From positions 186,001 to 250,000 of the forward strand of contig NZ_RSFW01000013.1 of the NCBI RefSeq assembly GCF_003937825.1: a stretch of 64,000 nt of DNA, read 5' to 3'. Origin of the DNA: Mesobacillus subterraneus (lineage in GTDB: Bacteria > Bacillota > Bacilli > Bacillales > Cytobacillaceae). How positions within the stretch are numbered: position 1 is the first letter of the stretch; the number at the start of each line of letters is the position of its first letter. Positions 15,936-23,926 of the stretch are shown piece by piece. The notes below the pieces were generated by a model that was given only the letters and a program-made list of their open reading frames with translations, made no database searches and was not told the origin of the DNA. The position numbers and the translations under genes were made by a program.

Positions 15936-16724
15936 TTGATTACCTACAGACAGACTAGAAAACAAAGAATCAGAGCGCAAAAACGCAAAATTGCTTTAAA
16001 GCGCAGAAGAACGATCATTGGAGCCGCTGTGGCTGGTTCGGTGGCTGCCGGACTGATGCTGGGAGTGTCACAAAAGAAAGCAGAAGCATGTGGATCCATC
16101 TATACCGTCAAAAAAGGCGATACGCTATACAGCCTGGCGAAGTATTTCGATACATCGGTAGAGTTGCTGCAGCAAGTGAACGAACTGCCTTCTGATCAGA
16201 TAAAAGCGGGGCAGCAGCTGGAAGTTCCGCCTCATGATGAAGCAGGGATCTATACGGTTAAAAAAGGCGATACACTGTTTTCGCTGGCAAAAAAATACGG
16301 AGTGACCGTGAAGGATTTAATGACGGAAAATCGATTGACCACTGAATCCATTTATATTGGACAAGCCCTTTCCGTGCCGACTCACGCTTACGACCCACAA
16401 GAAGGCGTGTATGTTGTCAATCCAGGAGATACATTGTTCAATATCTCACAGCGCTTCGGCATCAGCCTGCAGGAATTGAAAAAAGCAAACGGTCTGAAGC
16501 AAGACATGGTGCTGATCGGCCAAAAGCTGGATATTCCGGGGGAAATTGAGGTCATGGAAGCCAAAGTCGTCGGTGCAGCCGATAATTTCACGGTTGAATT
16601 TGAGACAGAAGGCCATGCGATTCCGCTGAAGGTATCTTACGGGACTGCGAGAGAGTATCAAAACCTGGCTGGACAGACACTGCTTGTTGCTTATAAGAAT
16701 GGTGCGTTAATTAATATACAGTAA
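15936..16724 (+). CDS. Three-LysM cell-wall-binding protein
   Basis: The TTG start at 15936 has GGGGGAG 6 nt upstream. A very basic N-terminus is followed by a membrane/signal segment (about 30-50, GAAVAGSVAAGLMLGV) and AEA, a likely processing site. Three LysM domains follow (YTVKKGDTL, YTVKKGDTL, YVVNPGDTL), each about 45 residues, then a small C-terminal domain of about 60 residues. LysM modules bind peptidoglycan. No hydrolase domain is visible, so it may be a spore-coat or wall scaffold. It is divergent from spoIIID. Confidence 0.88.
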   Translation: MITYRQTRKQRIRAQKRKIALKRRRTIIGAAVAGSVAAGLMLGVSQKKAEACGSIYTVKKGDTLYSLAKYFDTSVELLQQVNELPSDQIKAGQQLEVPPHDEAGIYTVKKGDTLFSLAKKYGVTVKDLMTENRLTTESIYIGQALSVPTHAYDPQEGVYVVNPGDTLFNISQRFGISLQELKKANGLKQDMVLIGQKLDIPGEIEVMEAKVVGAADNFTVEFETEGHAIPLKVSYGTAREYQNLAGQTLLVAYKNGALINIQ

Positions 16725-16728
16725 AGGA

Positions 16729-16760
16729 AAACCCGCGGCTCGATATGCCGCGGATTTTTT
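16729..16760. terminator. Terminator between LysM gene and exonuclease gene
   Basis: Stem CCGCGGC / GCCGCGG with a short loop and a T run on the plus side; an A run on the other side lets it serve both convergent genes. Confidence 0.9.
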
Positions 16761-16774
16761 ATTGTGCACTTCCC

Positions 16775-17440
16775 TTAAAACTGCATCGACCGCATCTGGC
16801 TGTCCGTCGCCTTGATCAGCTCACCCCATGTGGAGTAGCCTCGGTCCCTGAACTGCTGAAGAAGCTCTATGAATAGATAGGCTGTTGTCATAGCGTCTCC
16901 CATAGCGCTGTGGCGGTCATAAATACGCGTTCCGAATGCCATCGCATATCGTTCAAGATCACGCATGTCGTATGAGGGGGCAATGAAGCCAATCAGATCA
17001 AGCGTATCGATGGTGAACAGCTTTTTCAGTGCCAGCTTTTCCCGTTTCAGTTCACTTTTCAGCACGAGGTGATCGAAACCGACATAATGCCCAACAAGGC
17101 AAACCGCTTCATGCGCTCCCACATATTCAAAAAACTCCGGAATCGCTTCTGAAGCAATCGGCGCTTCTGCAGCCAGCTCATTCGTGATGGAGGTTAGCTC
17201 AATTATTTCCCGAGAAATTTGTCGCATCGGATTCACATACGTCTGAAATCGGTCATTTTCCATCACCTTCAGCCCTTTGACTGCAACAGCGCCGATTTCG
17301 ATGAGGCGGTCTGTTGTTGCGACCTGAAAACCGGTCGTTTCCGTGTCGAAAACAATAAACGTCAAATCATCGATTGGAGTCGATAAAGGAATTTTATCGT
17401 AAATAAGCGGGCAGGAAATACTCTTCCGTTGAAAAAACAT
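16775..17440 (-). CDS. DnaQ-like 3'-5' exonuclease
   Basis: The 221-residue DEDDh exonuclease has FDTETTGF (first Asp and Glu), VGFDHLVL (second Asp) and HSAMGDAMTT (His and last Asp). It resembles the epsilon/PolC exonuclease domain as a stand-alone protein. ATG 17440 follows GAGGAGG. It is the last gene of the DUF4212-symporter-DUF294 cluster, a linkage also seen in Proteobacteria where an epsilon-like exonuclease accompanies the DUF294 protein. Its physiological substrate is unknown, perhaps a nucleotide messenger or RNA. Confidence 0.92.
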   Translation of the reverse strand: MFFQRKSISCPLIYDKIPLSTPIDDLTFIVFDTETTGFQVATTDRLIEIGAVAVKGLKVMENDRFQTYVNPMRQISREIIELTSITNELAAEAPIASEAIPEFFEYVGAHEAVCLVGHYVGFDHLVLKSELKREKLALKKLFTIDTLDLIGFIAPSYDMRDLERYAMAFGTRIYDRHSAMGDAMTTAYLFIELLQQFRDRGYSTWGELIKATDSQMRSMQF

Positions 17441-17534
17441 GCCATCCTCCTCTCGTTATTCTGCAATTCCTAAAGCATAAAAATGTGTGAAATAGCACGT
17501 TTTTAACTGCCGTACCTGTCACGCGATACTAAAG

Positions 17535-19427
17535 CTAAACAGAGAATCGCGCGAACACCATCCCCTGCAATTCGCGGAGGGTACGAAGACTCAGGATAAG
17601 TTCGTCTTTTTGCCTTGTCGACATGGTGGCAAAGGTGAGAACCGGACTGCCCCCATTATTTGCCCACCTTTGTCTGATGTAAAGTTCAAGTACATGTCCG
17701 AATGCTTCGTTCAAATCCTGCGAGAAAGCCTCTGTGAAGACTCCCTTCTCCTTTAAAGCAGCAATTTTCTCGACGGGTGTCCCGGGTATCCCACCATAAT
17801 AAAGTGCGAGGATTTGCAGGCTGTGATGGAAGGGAAATAAGATCTCCTTTTTCATGTCGATGCTTTTGCGGCCGAGCTTGAACAGTGCCCTGATTGGTTC
17901 ATCCAGTGTCGGGATTTCCTGCTCCTTTTCCATTTGGACCATCCGGTAAAGGAAGATTTTTGAGCGGTCCAGCAGCTGGGCAATTCCTTCTTCGAATGCC
18001 TCATGGACTTCCTTGCTGCCTGCCGCAAACCGATACGCGAAGAAATTCTGCGCCAGCAGGATATTTTCATTGGTCGACTGCATCATCCACCTCCGCACTC
18101 TGTCCTGCCATTGCAGCACCGTCCCCCGCCACTGAGCTTCACTCGACATCATCAAGCCCTTGCAGCGTGCATATCCGGCTTTTTCAAGCATTGAAGTGAT
18201 TTCCTCGCCAAGCTTCTCAAAATACGCATGCTTATCGGTTTCAGCGTAGACAAGGAAATGATCCTGATCGGTCAGCATGAACTGCTCGCCACGGCCGCTT
18301 GAACCCATTAAGTAAAACGCAAATGGAACAGGCGGTTCTAATTTATGCTTGCGGAGCGCCGCTACGGACAGCTCGACCGTGCGGGCAATCAGGCGATCAT
18401 AAAGCTTCGTGACAATTTCAAGCAATACAAATGCGGGCACCCGGTCCTTGAGCAGTGTTTCCGTGATTTCAAAAATCGCCGTTTTCACCTCAGAAAGGCT
18501 TGCTTCATCTGCCTCCTCGATTTTTTTGATCGTCTTCATTACGCTGTCATTCTTTTTCCGCAGCAAGTCCGTCAGTGTGACAATACCAGAGATTTTCCCC
18601 TGATCGACGACCGGCAGATGCTTGACGCCCTTCAGTAAAATTTCGGAGAAGGCATCGTAGTAGTAGGCAAACCGCGAAATCGTCACAGGATTTTCTGTCA
18701 TCGCCATTCTTGCATGCTGCTCAAATGATAATCCCCTGGCCACCACCCGGCCAACTATATCCCTCTCGGTGATGATTCCTTTCAGCTGACCGTCTTCGAC
18801 AACCAGCACCGAACTGGTCTTATGCGCTGACATTTTCTTTGCCGCTTCCTGAATGCTCGTCTCCGGATGAACGGCAGCCACATTTTCCGACATCAAATCC
18901 TGGACCCTGGCCAGGATGGTTTCCCCTTCACCAATCCCCTTCGCCATTTTAACCTGTTCGGCAAGCGATCCATACACATCCTTCAGTCTGATGGACACCT
19001 GGGACAGCAGATAGTCATGCACCCCCTGGTCGTCCCATCTTTTAGCAAGGACGGTAAAAGGAATAAGCAGAGCCTGAACCTCTTCGACTGCGCGGACCTC
19101 GACTGTCGGCTGGGATTTTTCCGGTTTAGAAAAGCCCAGGAACTCCGCAAGGCTCGAAAACCCGATAATCTCCCCTTTTTGGATGACCTCGAGCACTTCA
19201 TCAAGGCCTTCGGCATTTTTCACGAACACTTCGGCAATTCCCTGTAAAACCAGCAAAAGCCCCTGGCGCTTTGTATCTGCCTGGAGCATCATTTCTCTTT
19301 TTCCATAGGAAAGATATTCACATTCCTCGACAAGGGAAAGGGCCGTGCGTTCCTCCACTCCCTGAAAGAGAGGGTGGAACTGCACAGCCTTCCAAATTTC
19401 CTTATACTGATTTGGTTGCATCATCAT
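17535..19427 (-). CDS. cNMP-binding, CBS-pair and DUF294 nucleotidyltransferase-like protein
   Basis: This is a 630-residue cytosolic regulator. Residues about 15-135 form a cyclic-nucleotide-binding-like fold and about 178-290 two CBS domains (LMSENVAAV, MTENPVTI). At about 375 there is a nucleotidyltransferase motif GSSGRGEQ with DQDH, as in GlnD-like enzymes, then a helical DUF294 C-terminal domain. Its ATG overlaps the symporter stop by 26 nt, indicating translational coupling. The family is typically linked to VC_2705 symporters and is thought to control them, but the ligand and the modified target are unknown. Confidence 0.92.
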   Translation of the reverse strand: MMMQPNQYKEIWKAVQFHPLFQGVEERTALSLVEECEYLSYGKREMMLQADTKRQGLLLVLQGIAEVFVKNAEGLDEVLEVIQKGEIIGFSSLAEFLGFSKPEKSQPTVEVRAVEEVQALLIPFTVLAKRWDDQGVHDYLLSQVSIRLKDVYGSLAEQVKMAKGIGEGETILARVQDLMSENVAAVHPETSIQEAAKKMSAHKTSSVLVVEDGQLKGIITERDIVGRVVARGLSFEQHARMAMTENPVTISRFAYYYDAFSEILLKGVKHLPVVDQGKISGIVTLTDLLRKKNDSVMKTIKKIEEADEASLSEVKTAIFEITETLLKDRVPAFVLLEIVTKLYDRLIARTVELSVAALRKHKLEPPVPFAFYLMGSSGRGEQFMLTDQDHFLVYAETDKHAYFEKLGEEITSMLEKAGYARCKGLMMSSEAQWRGTVLQWQDRVRRWMMQSTNENILLAQNFFAYRFAAGSKEVHEAFEEGIAQLLDRSKIFLYRMVQMEKEQEIPTLDEPIRALFKLGRKSIDMKKEILFPFHHSLQILALYYGGIPGTPVEKIAALKEKGVFTEAFSQDLNEAFGHVLELYIRQRWANNGGSPVLTFATMSTRQKDELILSLRTLRELQGMVFARFSV

Positions 19428-21072
19428 TCATCCAAACTTCGCCGTTCTTGTAGACCATCTGTTCAGGATAACGAAGGTCGAGGACTTCCTCCTGAATTTT
19501 TTGCGATGGTGCCGGAGTCGCAAGGGAAACAACGATGTTGGCAATGAACGCGGCAGTTGCTCCGAACACACCTGCACCTGTGTCGATGATGCCGAGGATC
19601 GTGTAGCCGCCGTATTTTGCCGCAAAGATATACCCTAATGTTACCGCTAGGCCAACAAGCATTCCGGCGATAACGCCTTGCGCATTGGAGCGCTTCCACC
19701 AGACACCGAGGATGAGCGCAGGAAAGAACGTTCCGCTGGCAAGAGCAAATGCCCAGGCAACGATTTGCGTGATCGCTCCAGGAGGGTTAAGTGCAATAAT
19801 TCCTGCAAGCAATGTAGCCGCAACAATCGATAGGCGCGCAACATTCAGGCGAGTTTTTTCCGTAGCGTTTGGCTTCATGACACGGTAATATATATCGTGT
19901 GCAAAAGCAGATGAAATCGCGATCATCAAGCCGCCGGCAGTTGAAAGGGCCGCAGCCATAGCGCCTGCCGCTACAAGGCCGATGACGAATACGCCAAGGT
20001 TTGCGATTTCAGGTGTTGCCATAACGACGATATCGTTGGAGATGATCAATTCACTCCACTGCAGGATTCCATCGCCATTACCGTCAGCAACTTGAAGCTT
20101 GCCGGTATCTACCCAGGTCTTCGTCCAGGCAGGCAGCTCGCTGATTTTGCTGCCGGCAACCTTCGTCATTAAAATGAAACGTGAGAACGCTGCATATGCA
20201 GGTGCAGACAGGTAAAGCAAACCGATGAACAGAAGCGCCCATGCGCCAGACCAGCGCGCAGCCTTCATCGTCGATACGGTATAAAAGCGGACGATTACGT
20301 GCGGAAGGCCCGCCGTACCGGCCATCAATGTGAACATAAGGGCAAGGAATTGCCACTTCGTCCCGTTCGTGAACGGTGCGAAATATTCCGAAATGCCGAG
20401 CTCACGGTCAAGCTCCCCCATCTTTCCGACAAGCTCCCCGTAAGATAGCCATGGAAGCGGGTTATTCGTAATTTGCAAGGACATGAAGATGACCGGAATC
20501 AGATAAGCAATGATTAAAATAATGTACTGCGCAACCTGTGTCCAGGTAATCCCCTTCATACCGCCGAACGCTGCGTATGTCGCAATCAGAACAACCCCGA
20601 TCATCGTTCCAAGCTTAGCATCAATTTCGAACAGTCGCCCGATTACCACGCCGGAACCGGAAAGCTGGCCGATTGAATAGGTGAAGCTGATGATGATCGT
20701 CGAGATTGCCGCAATAACGCGGGCTGGGTGGCTGTTGAAACGGTCGCCGATGAATTCAGGAACCGTGTATCGCCCATATTTCCGCAGCTGCGGAGCAAGC
20801 AGGAAGGTCAGGAGCAGGTAGCCGCCCGTCCAGCCCATGATATAAGCAAGGCCGTCATAGCCGAGAAGCATGATTGTACCGGCCATCCCGATGAAGGAAG
20901 CGGCACTCATCCAGTCAGCGCCGATGGCCATTCCGTTGAAGACCGGCGGAACGCCACGGCTTGCCACGTAGAAATCGGATGTTTGCTTCGCCGTATTGTA
21001 GATCGCGATCCCGATATACAAACCGAATGTTGCTAAAATAATAGATAATGAGACCAAGAATTGTGTATCCAA
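19402..21072 (-). CDS. Sodium/solute symporter, VC_2705 (ActP-like) family
   Basis: The 556-residue polytopic protein of the solute:sodium symporter family has the ActP/PutP-like RFYTV and GGLMIAISSAFAHD segments. TTG start at 21072 with GGGGGAG nearby. The partner DUF4212 small subunit is encoded just upstream, which identifies the two-gene type TIGR03647/TIGR03648. The substrate may be acetate or a related carboxylate, unproven. An exact EF-hand-type loop, D-G-N-G-D-G-I-L-Q-W-S-E, lies around residues 329-341 in a loop between membrane helices. Confidence 0.93.
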   Translation of the reverse strand: MDTQFLVSLSIILATFGLYIGIAIYNTAKQTSDFYVASRGVPPVFNGMAIGADWMSAASFIGMAGTIMLLGYDGLAYIMGWTGGYLLLTFLLAPQLRKYGRYTVPEFIGDRFNSHPARVIAAISTIIISFTYSIGQLSGSGVVIGRLFEIDAKLGTMIGVVLIATYAAFGGMKGITWTQVAQYIILIIAYLIPVIFMSLQITNNPLPWLSYGELVGKMGELDRELGISEYFAPFTNGTKWQFLALMFTLMAGTAGLPHVIVRFYTVSTMKAARWSGAWALLFIGLLYLSAPAYAAFSRFILMTKVAGSKISELPAWTKTWVDTGKLQVADGNGDGILQWSELIISNDIVVMATPEIANLGVFVIGLVAAGAMAAALSTAGGLMIAISSAFAHDIYYRVMKPNATEKTRLNVARLSIVAATLLAGIIALNPPGAITQIVAWAFALASGTFFPALILGVWWKRSNAQGVIAGMLVGLAVTLGYIFAAKYGGYTILGIIDTGAGVFGATAAFIANIVVSLATPAPSQKIQEEVLDLRYPEQMVYKNGEVWMNDDATKSV

Positions 21073-21115
21073 AGTTCTCCCCCTTTATTCATAAGCTCTT
21101 TTTATTCCCCTTACC

Positions 21116-21418
21116 CTAGTGGTCCAGGCTTTTTCCTTCACTCAGCTTGACGTTCTTTGCTTCATCAATGCCATACTTCTTATCGATGCCATCGCTGACC
21201 TTCGCATTGACGAACAGCAGGATGATGAAGGTCACTACCGCTCCCTGTGCGCCCATGAAATAATGGAACGGGAAGCCTCCGATCGAAAGCTCGCTCAGCG
21301 GTTCGGCAATCAACACTGCTCCGAACGAAACGAGGAACCAGATCGCGAAATAAATGATCATGTTACGGTTTTTTTCTCGAAAATAAGCGTCAGCAACTGA
21401 CTTATCAATTTTCTTCAC
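21116..21418 (-). CDS. DUF4212 symporter small subunit
   Basis: This 100-residue protein has two membrane helices and the family signature FHYFMGAQGAVV followed by FVNAKVSDGIDKKYG. GTG start after AAGGGGTG. It is the small partner of the downstream sodium/solute symporter and starts the four-gene operon. It is probably required for assembly or activity of the transporter. Confidence 0.93.
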   Translation of the reverse strand: MKKIDKSVADAYFREKNRNMIIYFAIWFLVSFGAVLIAEPLSELSIGGFPFHYFMGAQGAVVTFIILLFVNAKVSDGIDKKYGIDEAKNVKLSEGKSLDH

Positions 21419-21575
21419 ATTTACACCCCTTTGTGTTTGCTAATCCCCTTTGTATAATCCCCATAGAAACGGACACAGTTTTACACGAAAAAGCTTTCCC
21501 CACTCCTTTATAAAAAAATGGTATTGGTATATGAACTTTGCGCCAGGCAAAGTTGATACTGCTGCTAGTCTAGAA

Positions 21576-21758
21576 TTAACTCAGGCTGAAGATAAATTTA
21601 ATCGTTTCGAAAAACGGAGCCGGGACCATGAGAATCTGAATGAGGAAATAAAGAAAAATGCTAAGGAAAGGAACGGTAAGGAAAATCAGTTTATTTTTCT
21701 TGAAGGCCATGTACAGGCTGATGGCTGTTATGACCAGCAGACCAATTAAGATAATCAA
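21576..21758 (-). CDS. Small two-helix membrane protein
   Basis: This 60-residue, very hydrophobic product has two membrane helices split by KKNK. The TTG start is supported by TTGGAGGA 9 nt upstream, better than chance. It is isolated on the minus strand between ggt and the symporter operon. No family recognised. Confidence 0.55.
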   Translation of the reverse strand: MIILIGLLVITAISLYMAFKKNKLIFLTVPFLSIFLYFLIQILMVPAPFFETIKFIFSLS

Positions 21759-22008
21759 TTTTGTATTCCTCCAATTTAACTAAATCTTTAGAAAATTTTA
21801 ATTTTATTATCCATATAATGTCCAGGCAGGTCAAGTTTCTATCTTTAAAAAATGTAATCGCTTACTATGTCGACAAATGGACAGCCGTGGCATTTTCGTC
21901 AGTAATGGTAAGGGATTGAGGGGGCTATAGGGAAGATATGTTTGTCGAAAAAAATTTTCAGATGATTTCCATAGTATTGGAGTGCTTGTAATGATTTTAC
22001 AGAATAGT

Positions 22009-22037
22009 AAAAGGAACACTCATAATCGAGTGTTCCT
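22009..22037 (-). terminator. Terminator of the gamma-glutamyltransferase gene
   Basis: Stem GGAACACT / AGTGTTCC with TTTTACTATT after it on the minus strand. Confidence 0.8.
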
Positions 22038-22051
22038 TCTATGAATATAGT

Positions 22052-23656
22052 TTACCAGCACGCAACCGCTCCGTCGGTCCTCATTTCTGTTCCCCCGGTC
22101 AACACGCCTGTTTCCGGATTGCGGACAATGACCTGACCGCGGCCAAAGCCACCGCCATCATAGGCGACCTTCATCTGGTGCCCGCGTGCCGCCAGCTGCT
22201 GAACGATGTGGTTCGGGAAGTTGTGCTCCACTTCAATCTGCTTGCCTTCTATCCACTGCCAGCGCGGAGCATCAAGTGCAGACTGCGGATTCAAGCCGAA
22301 GTCGATCATGTTCATCGCCACCTGGACATGTCCCTGCGGCTGCATATAGCCGCCCATCACGCCAAAAGGACCTACCGCCTGGCCGTTTTTCGTAATGAAT
22401 CCCGGAATGATCGTATGGTACGTCTTTTTCCCAGGAGCAAGGGCATTCGCATGATTATGGTCAAGTGAGAAATCGTGGCCGCGGTTCTGCAGCCCAATCC
22501 CCGTCCCTGGAACCACAACGCCAGAGCCAAAGCCCATATAGTTACTCTGGATAAAAGAAACCATATTCCCTTCCCCATCCGCGGTAGCCAGGTAGACCGT
22601 CCCGCCCTTTGGCAGCGAGCCCGGTTCCGGCATCATCGCTTCGTGATTGATTTTAGCGCGAGCCTCTTCACCGTACTGGTCTGACAACAAGGTCTCGACC
22701 TTTGCCTGCATCGTTTTCGGATCCGTGACATATTCCTTGCCATCCGTGAAGGCCTGCTTCATCGCTTCCAACTGGAGATGGACACCTTCCACGTCCTCGC
22801 GATGGGTAAACTCGTAGCCTTTTAAAATATTCAGTGCCATCAAGGCGACGATTCCCTGGCCGTTCGGCGGAATCTCCCACACTTCATGGCCGCGGTAGGA
22901 TACAGAAATCGGTTCTACCCATTCAGGATGATAGTTTTCAAGATCTTCTTTCCTGAGGAAGCCGCCCGCTTTTTCCGAGGCTTCCGCGATTCTATCAGCC
23001 AGCGTCCCTCTGTAAAAGCTCTCTCCATTCGTTTCCGCAATCTCCTGAAGCGTGTTCGCATGGTCTTCTGATTTCCACATTTCCCCCGCTTCCGGAGCTC
23101 TGCCTTCTGGCGTGAAGACGCGGAACCATTCATCATACTCTGCACCCTGGAAACGATTCTTGTAAGCTTTGAATGCACCCTTCCAGTATTTTGCGAGAAT
23201 TGGAGTCAGCGGGTAGCCATTTCGTGCATAGTCGATTGCCGGCTGCAGTACCTCTGTAAGCGGCAGACGCCCGAACTTTTTCGATAGCTCCGCCCATGCC
23301 GACGGTGCTCCCGGAACGGTGACCGGAATCCAGCCATGCGAAGGCATTTTTTCATGGCCCAGATCCTTCACTTTATCAATCGAAATCGCTTGCGGTGCCG
23401 GTCCGCTCGCATTCAGACCATAGAGCTTGTCTTTTACCCAGACAAGCGCAAACGCATCGCCGCCAATTCCGTTCGAAGTCGGCTCCACTACTGTCAGGCA
23501 CGCCGCAGTCGCAATCGCCGCATCAATCGCATTCCCGCCCTTTTTTAAAATATCAAGCCCAGCCTGCGCAGCAAGCGGCTGAGAAGTAGCCACCATCCCG
23601 TTGCGCGCCACCGCCGCCATCCTCTGCGACGAATATGGATATGTATGCAAAGACAT
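22052..23656 (-). CDS. Gamma-glutamyltransferase family protein (YwrD-like)
   Basis: The 534-residue Ntn-hydrolase has GGNAIDAAIA near residue 40, typical of the family, and the self-cleavage/catalytic threonine in KGGTVYLATAD near 351. A glycine-rich substrate region (NYMGFGSGV) follows. It has no signal peptide, as in B. subtilis YwrD, so it is probably cytosolic. It would transfer or hydrolyse gamma-glutamyl groups, for example of glutathione-like or polyglutamyl compounds. Single-gene unit. Confidence 0.93.
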   Translation of the reverse strand: MSLHTYPYSSQRMAAVARNGMVATSQPLAAQAGLDILKKGGNAIDAAIATAACLTVVEPTSNGIGGDAFALVWVKDKLYGLNASGPAPQAISIDKVKDLGHEKMPSHGWIPVTVPGAPSAWAELSKKFGRLPLTEVLQPAIDYARNGYPLTPILAKYWKGAFKAYKNRFQGAEYDEWFRVFTPEGRAPEAGEMWKSEDHANTLQEIAETNGESFYRGTLADRIAEASEKAGGFLRKEDLENYHPEWVEPISVSYRGHEVWEIPPNGQGIVALMALNILKGYEFTHREDVEGVHLQLEAMKQAFTDGKEYVTDPKTMQAKVETLLSDQYGEEARAKINHEAMMPEPGSLPKGGTVYLATADGEGNMVSFIQSNYMGFGSGVVVPGTGIGLQNRGHDFSLDHNHANALAPGKKTYHTIIPGFITKNGQAVGPFGVMGGYMQPQGHVQVAMNMIDFGLNPQSALDAPRWQWIEGKQIEVEHNFPNHIVQQLAARGHQMKVAYDGGGFGRGQVIVRNPETGVLTGGTEMRTDGAVACW

Positions 23657-23733
23657 TCTGATTCCCCCTAGTATTTTTTCGTCTTACGAAATAGTATACC
23701 AAAGAGCCTGAAAATTCTAAATAAAAATTCATA

Positions 23734-23870
23734 AGAAAAGCGCAAGTGCATTGATCAGCCCCGACAAGCGCTGGAGGGCCGACCGGTGAAGTCGCTTTTT
23801 GACTTCATTGGGCGGACCGAAGCGACTCGAGGGGCTAGGCGCTGGAGCTGGACAATTCTCAAAGTGAAAT
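23734..23870 (+). repeat. Dispersed Bacillus-type repeat (AGCCCCGACAAGCGCTGG), copy 1
   Basis: About 137 bp beginning AAAAGCGCAAGTGC and ending GGCGCTGGAGCTGGACA then a few AT bases. The first 90 bp match copy 2 at 56936 and its end matches the fragment at 59428. I recognise this dispersed element from other Bacillaceae genomes, where it is common between genes. No coding capacity. Confidence 0.85.
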
Positions 23871-23891
23871 TTATACTTTCTTATCTTCTTT

Positions 23892-23920
23892 AAAAAAACG
23901 CCCAGCCAAATCGGCTGAGC
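23892..23920 (-). terminator. Terminator of pbpC
   Basis: Stem GCTCAGCC / GGCTGGGC followed by TTTTTTT on the minus strand. Confidence 0.9.
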
Positions 23921-23926
23921 ATTCCT

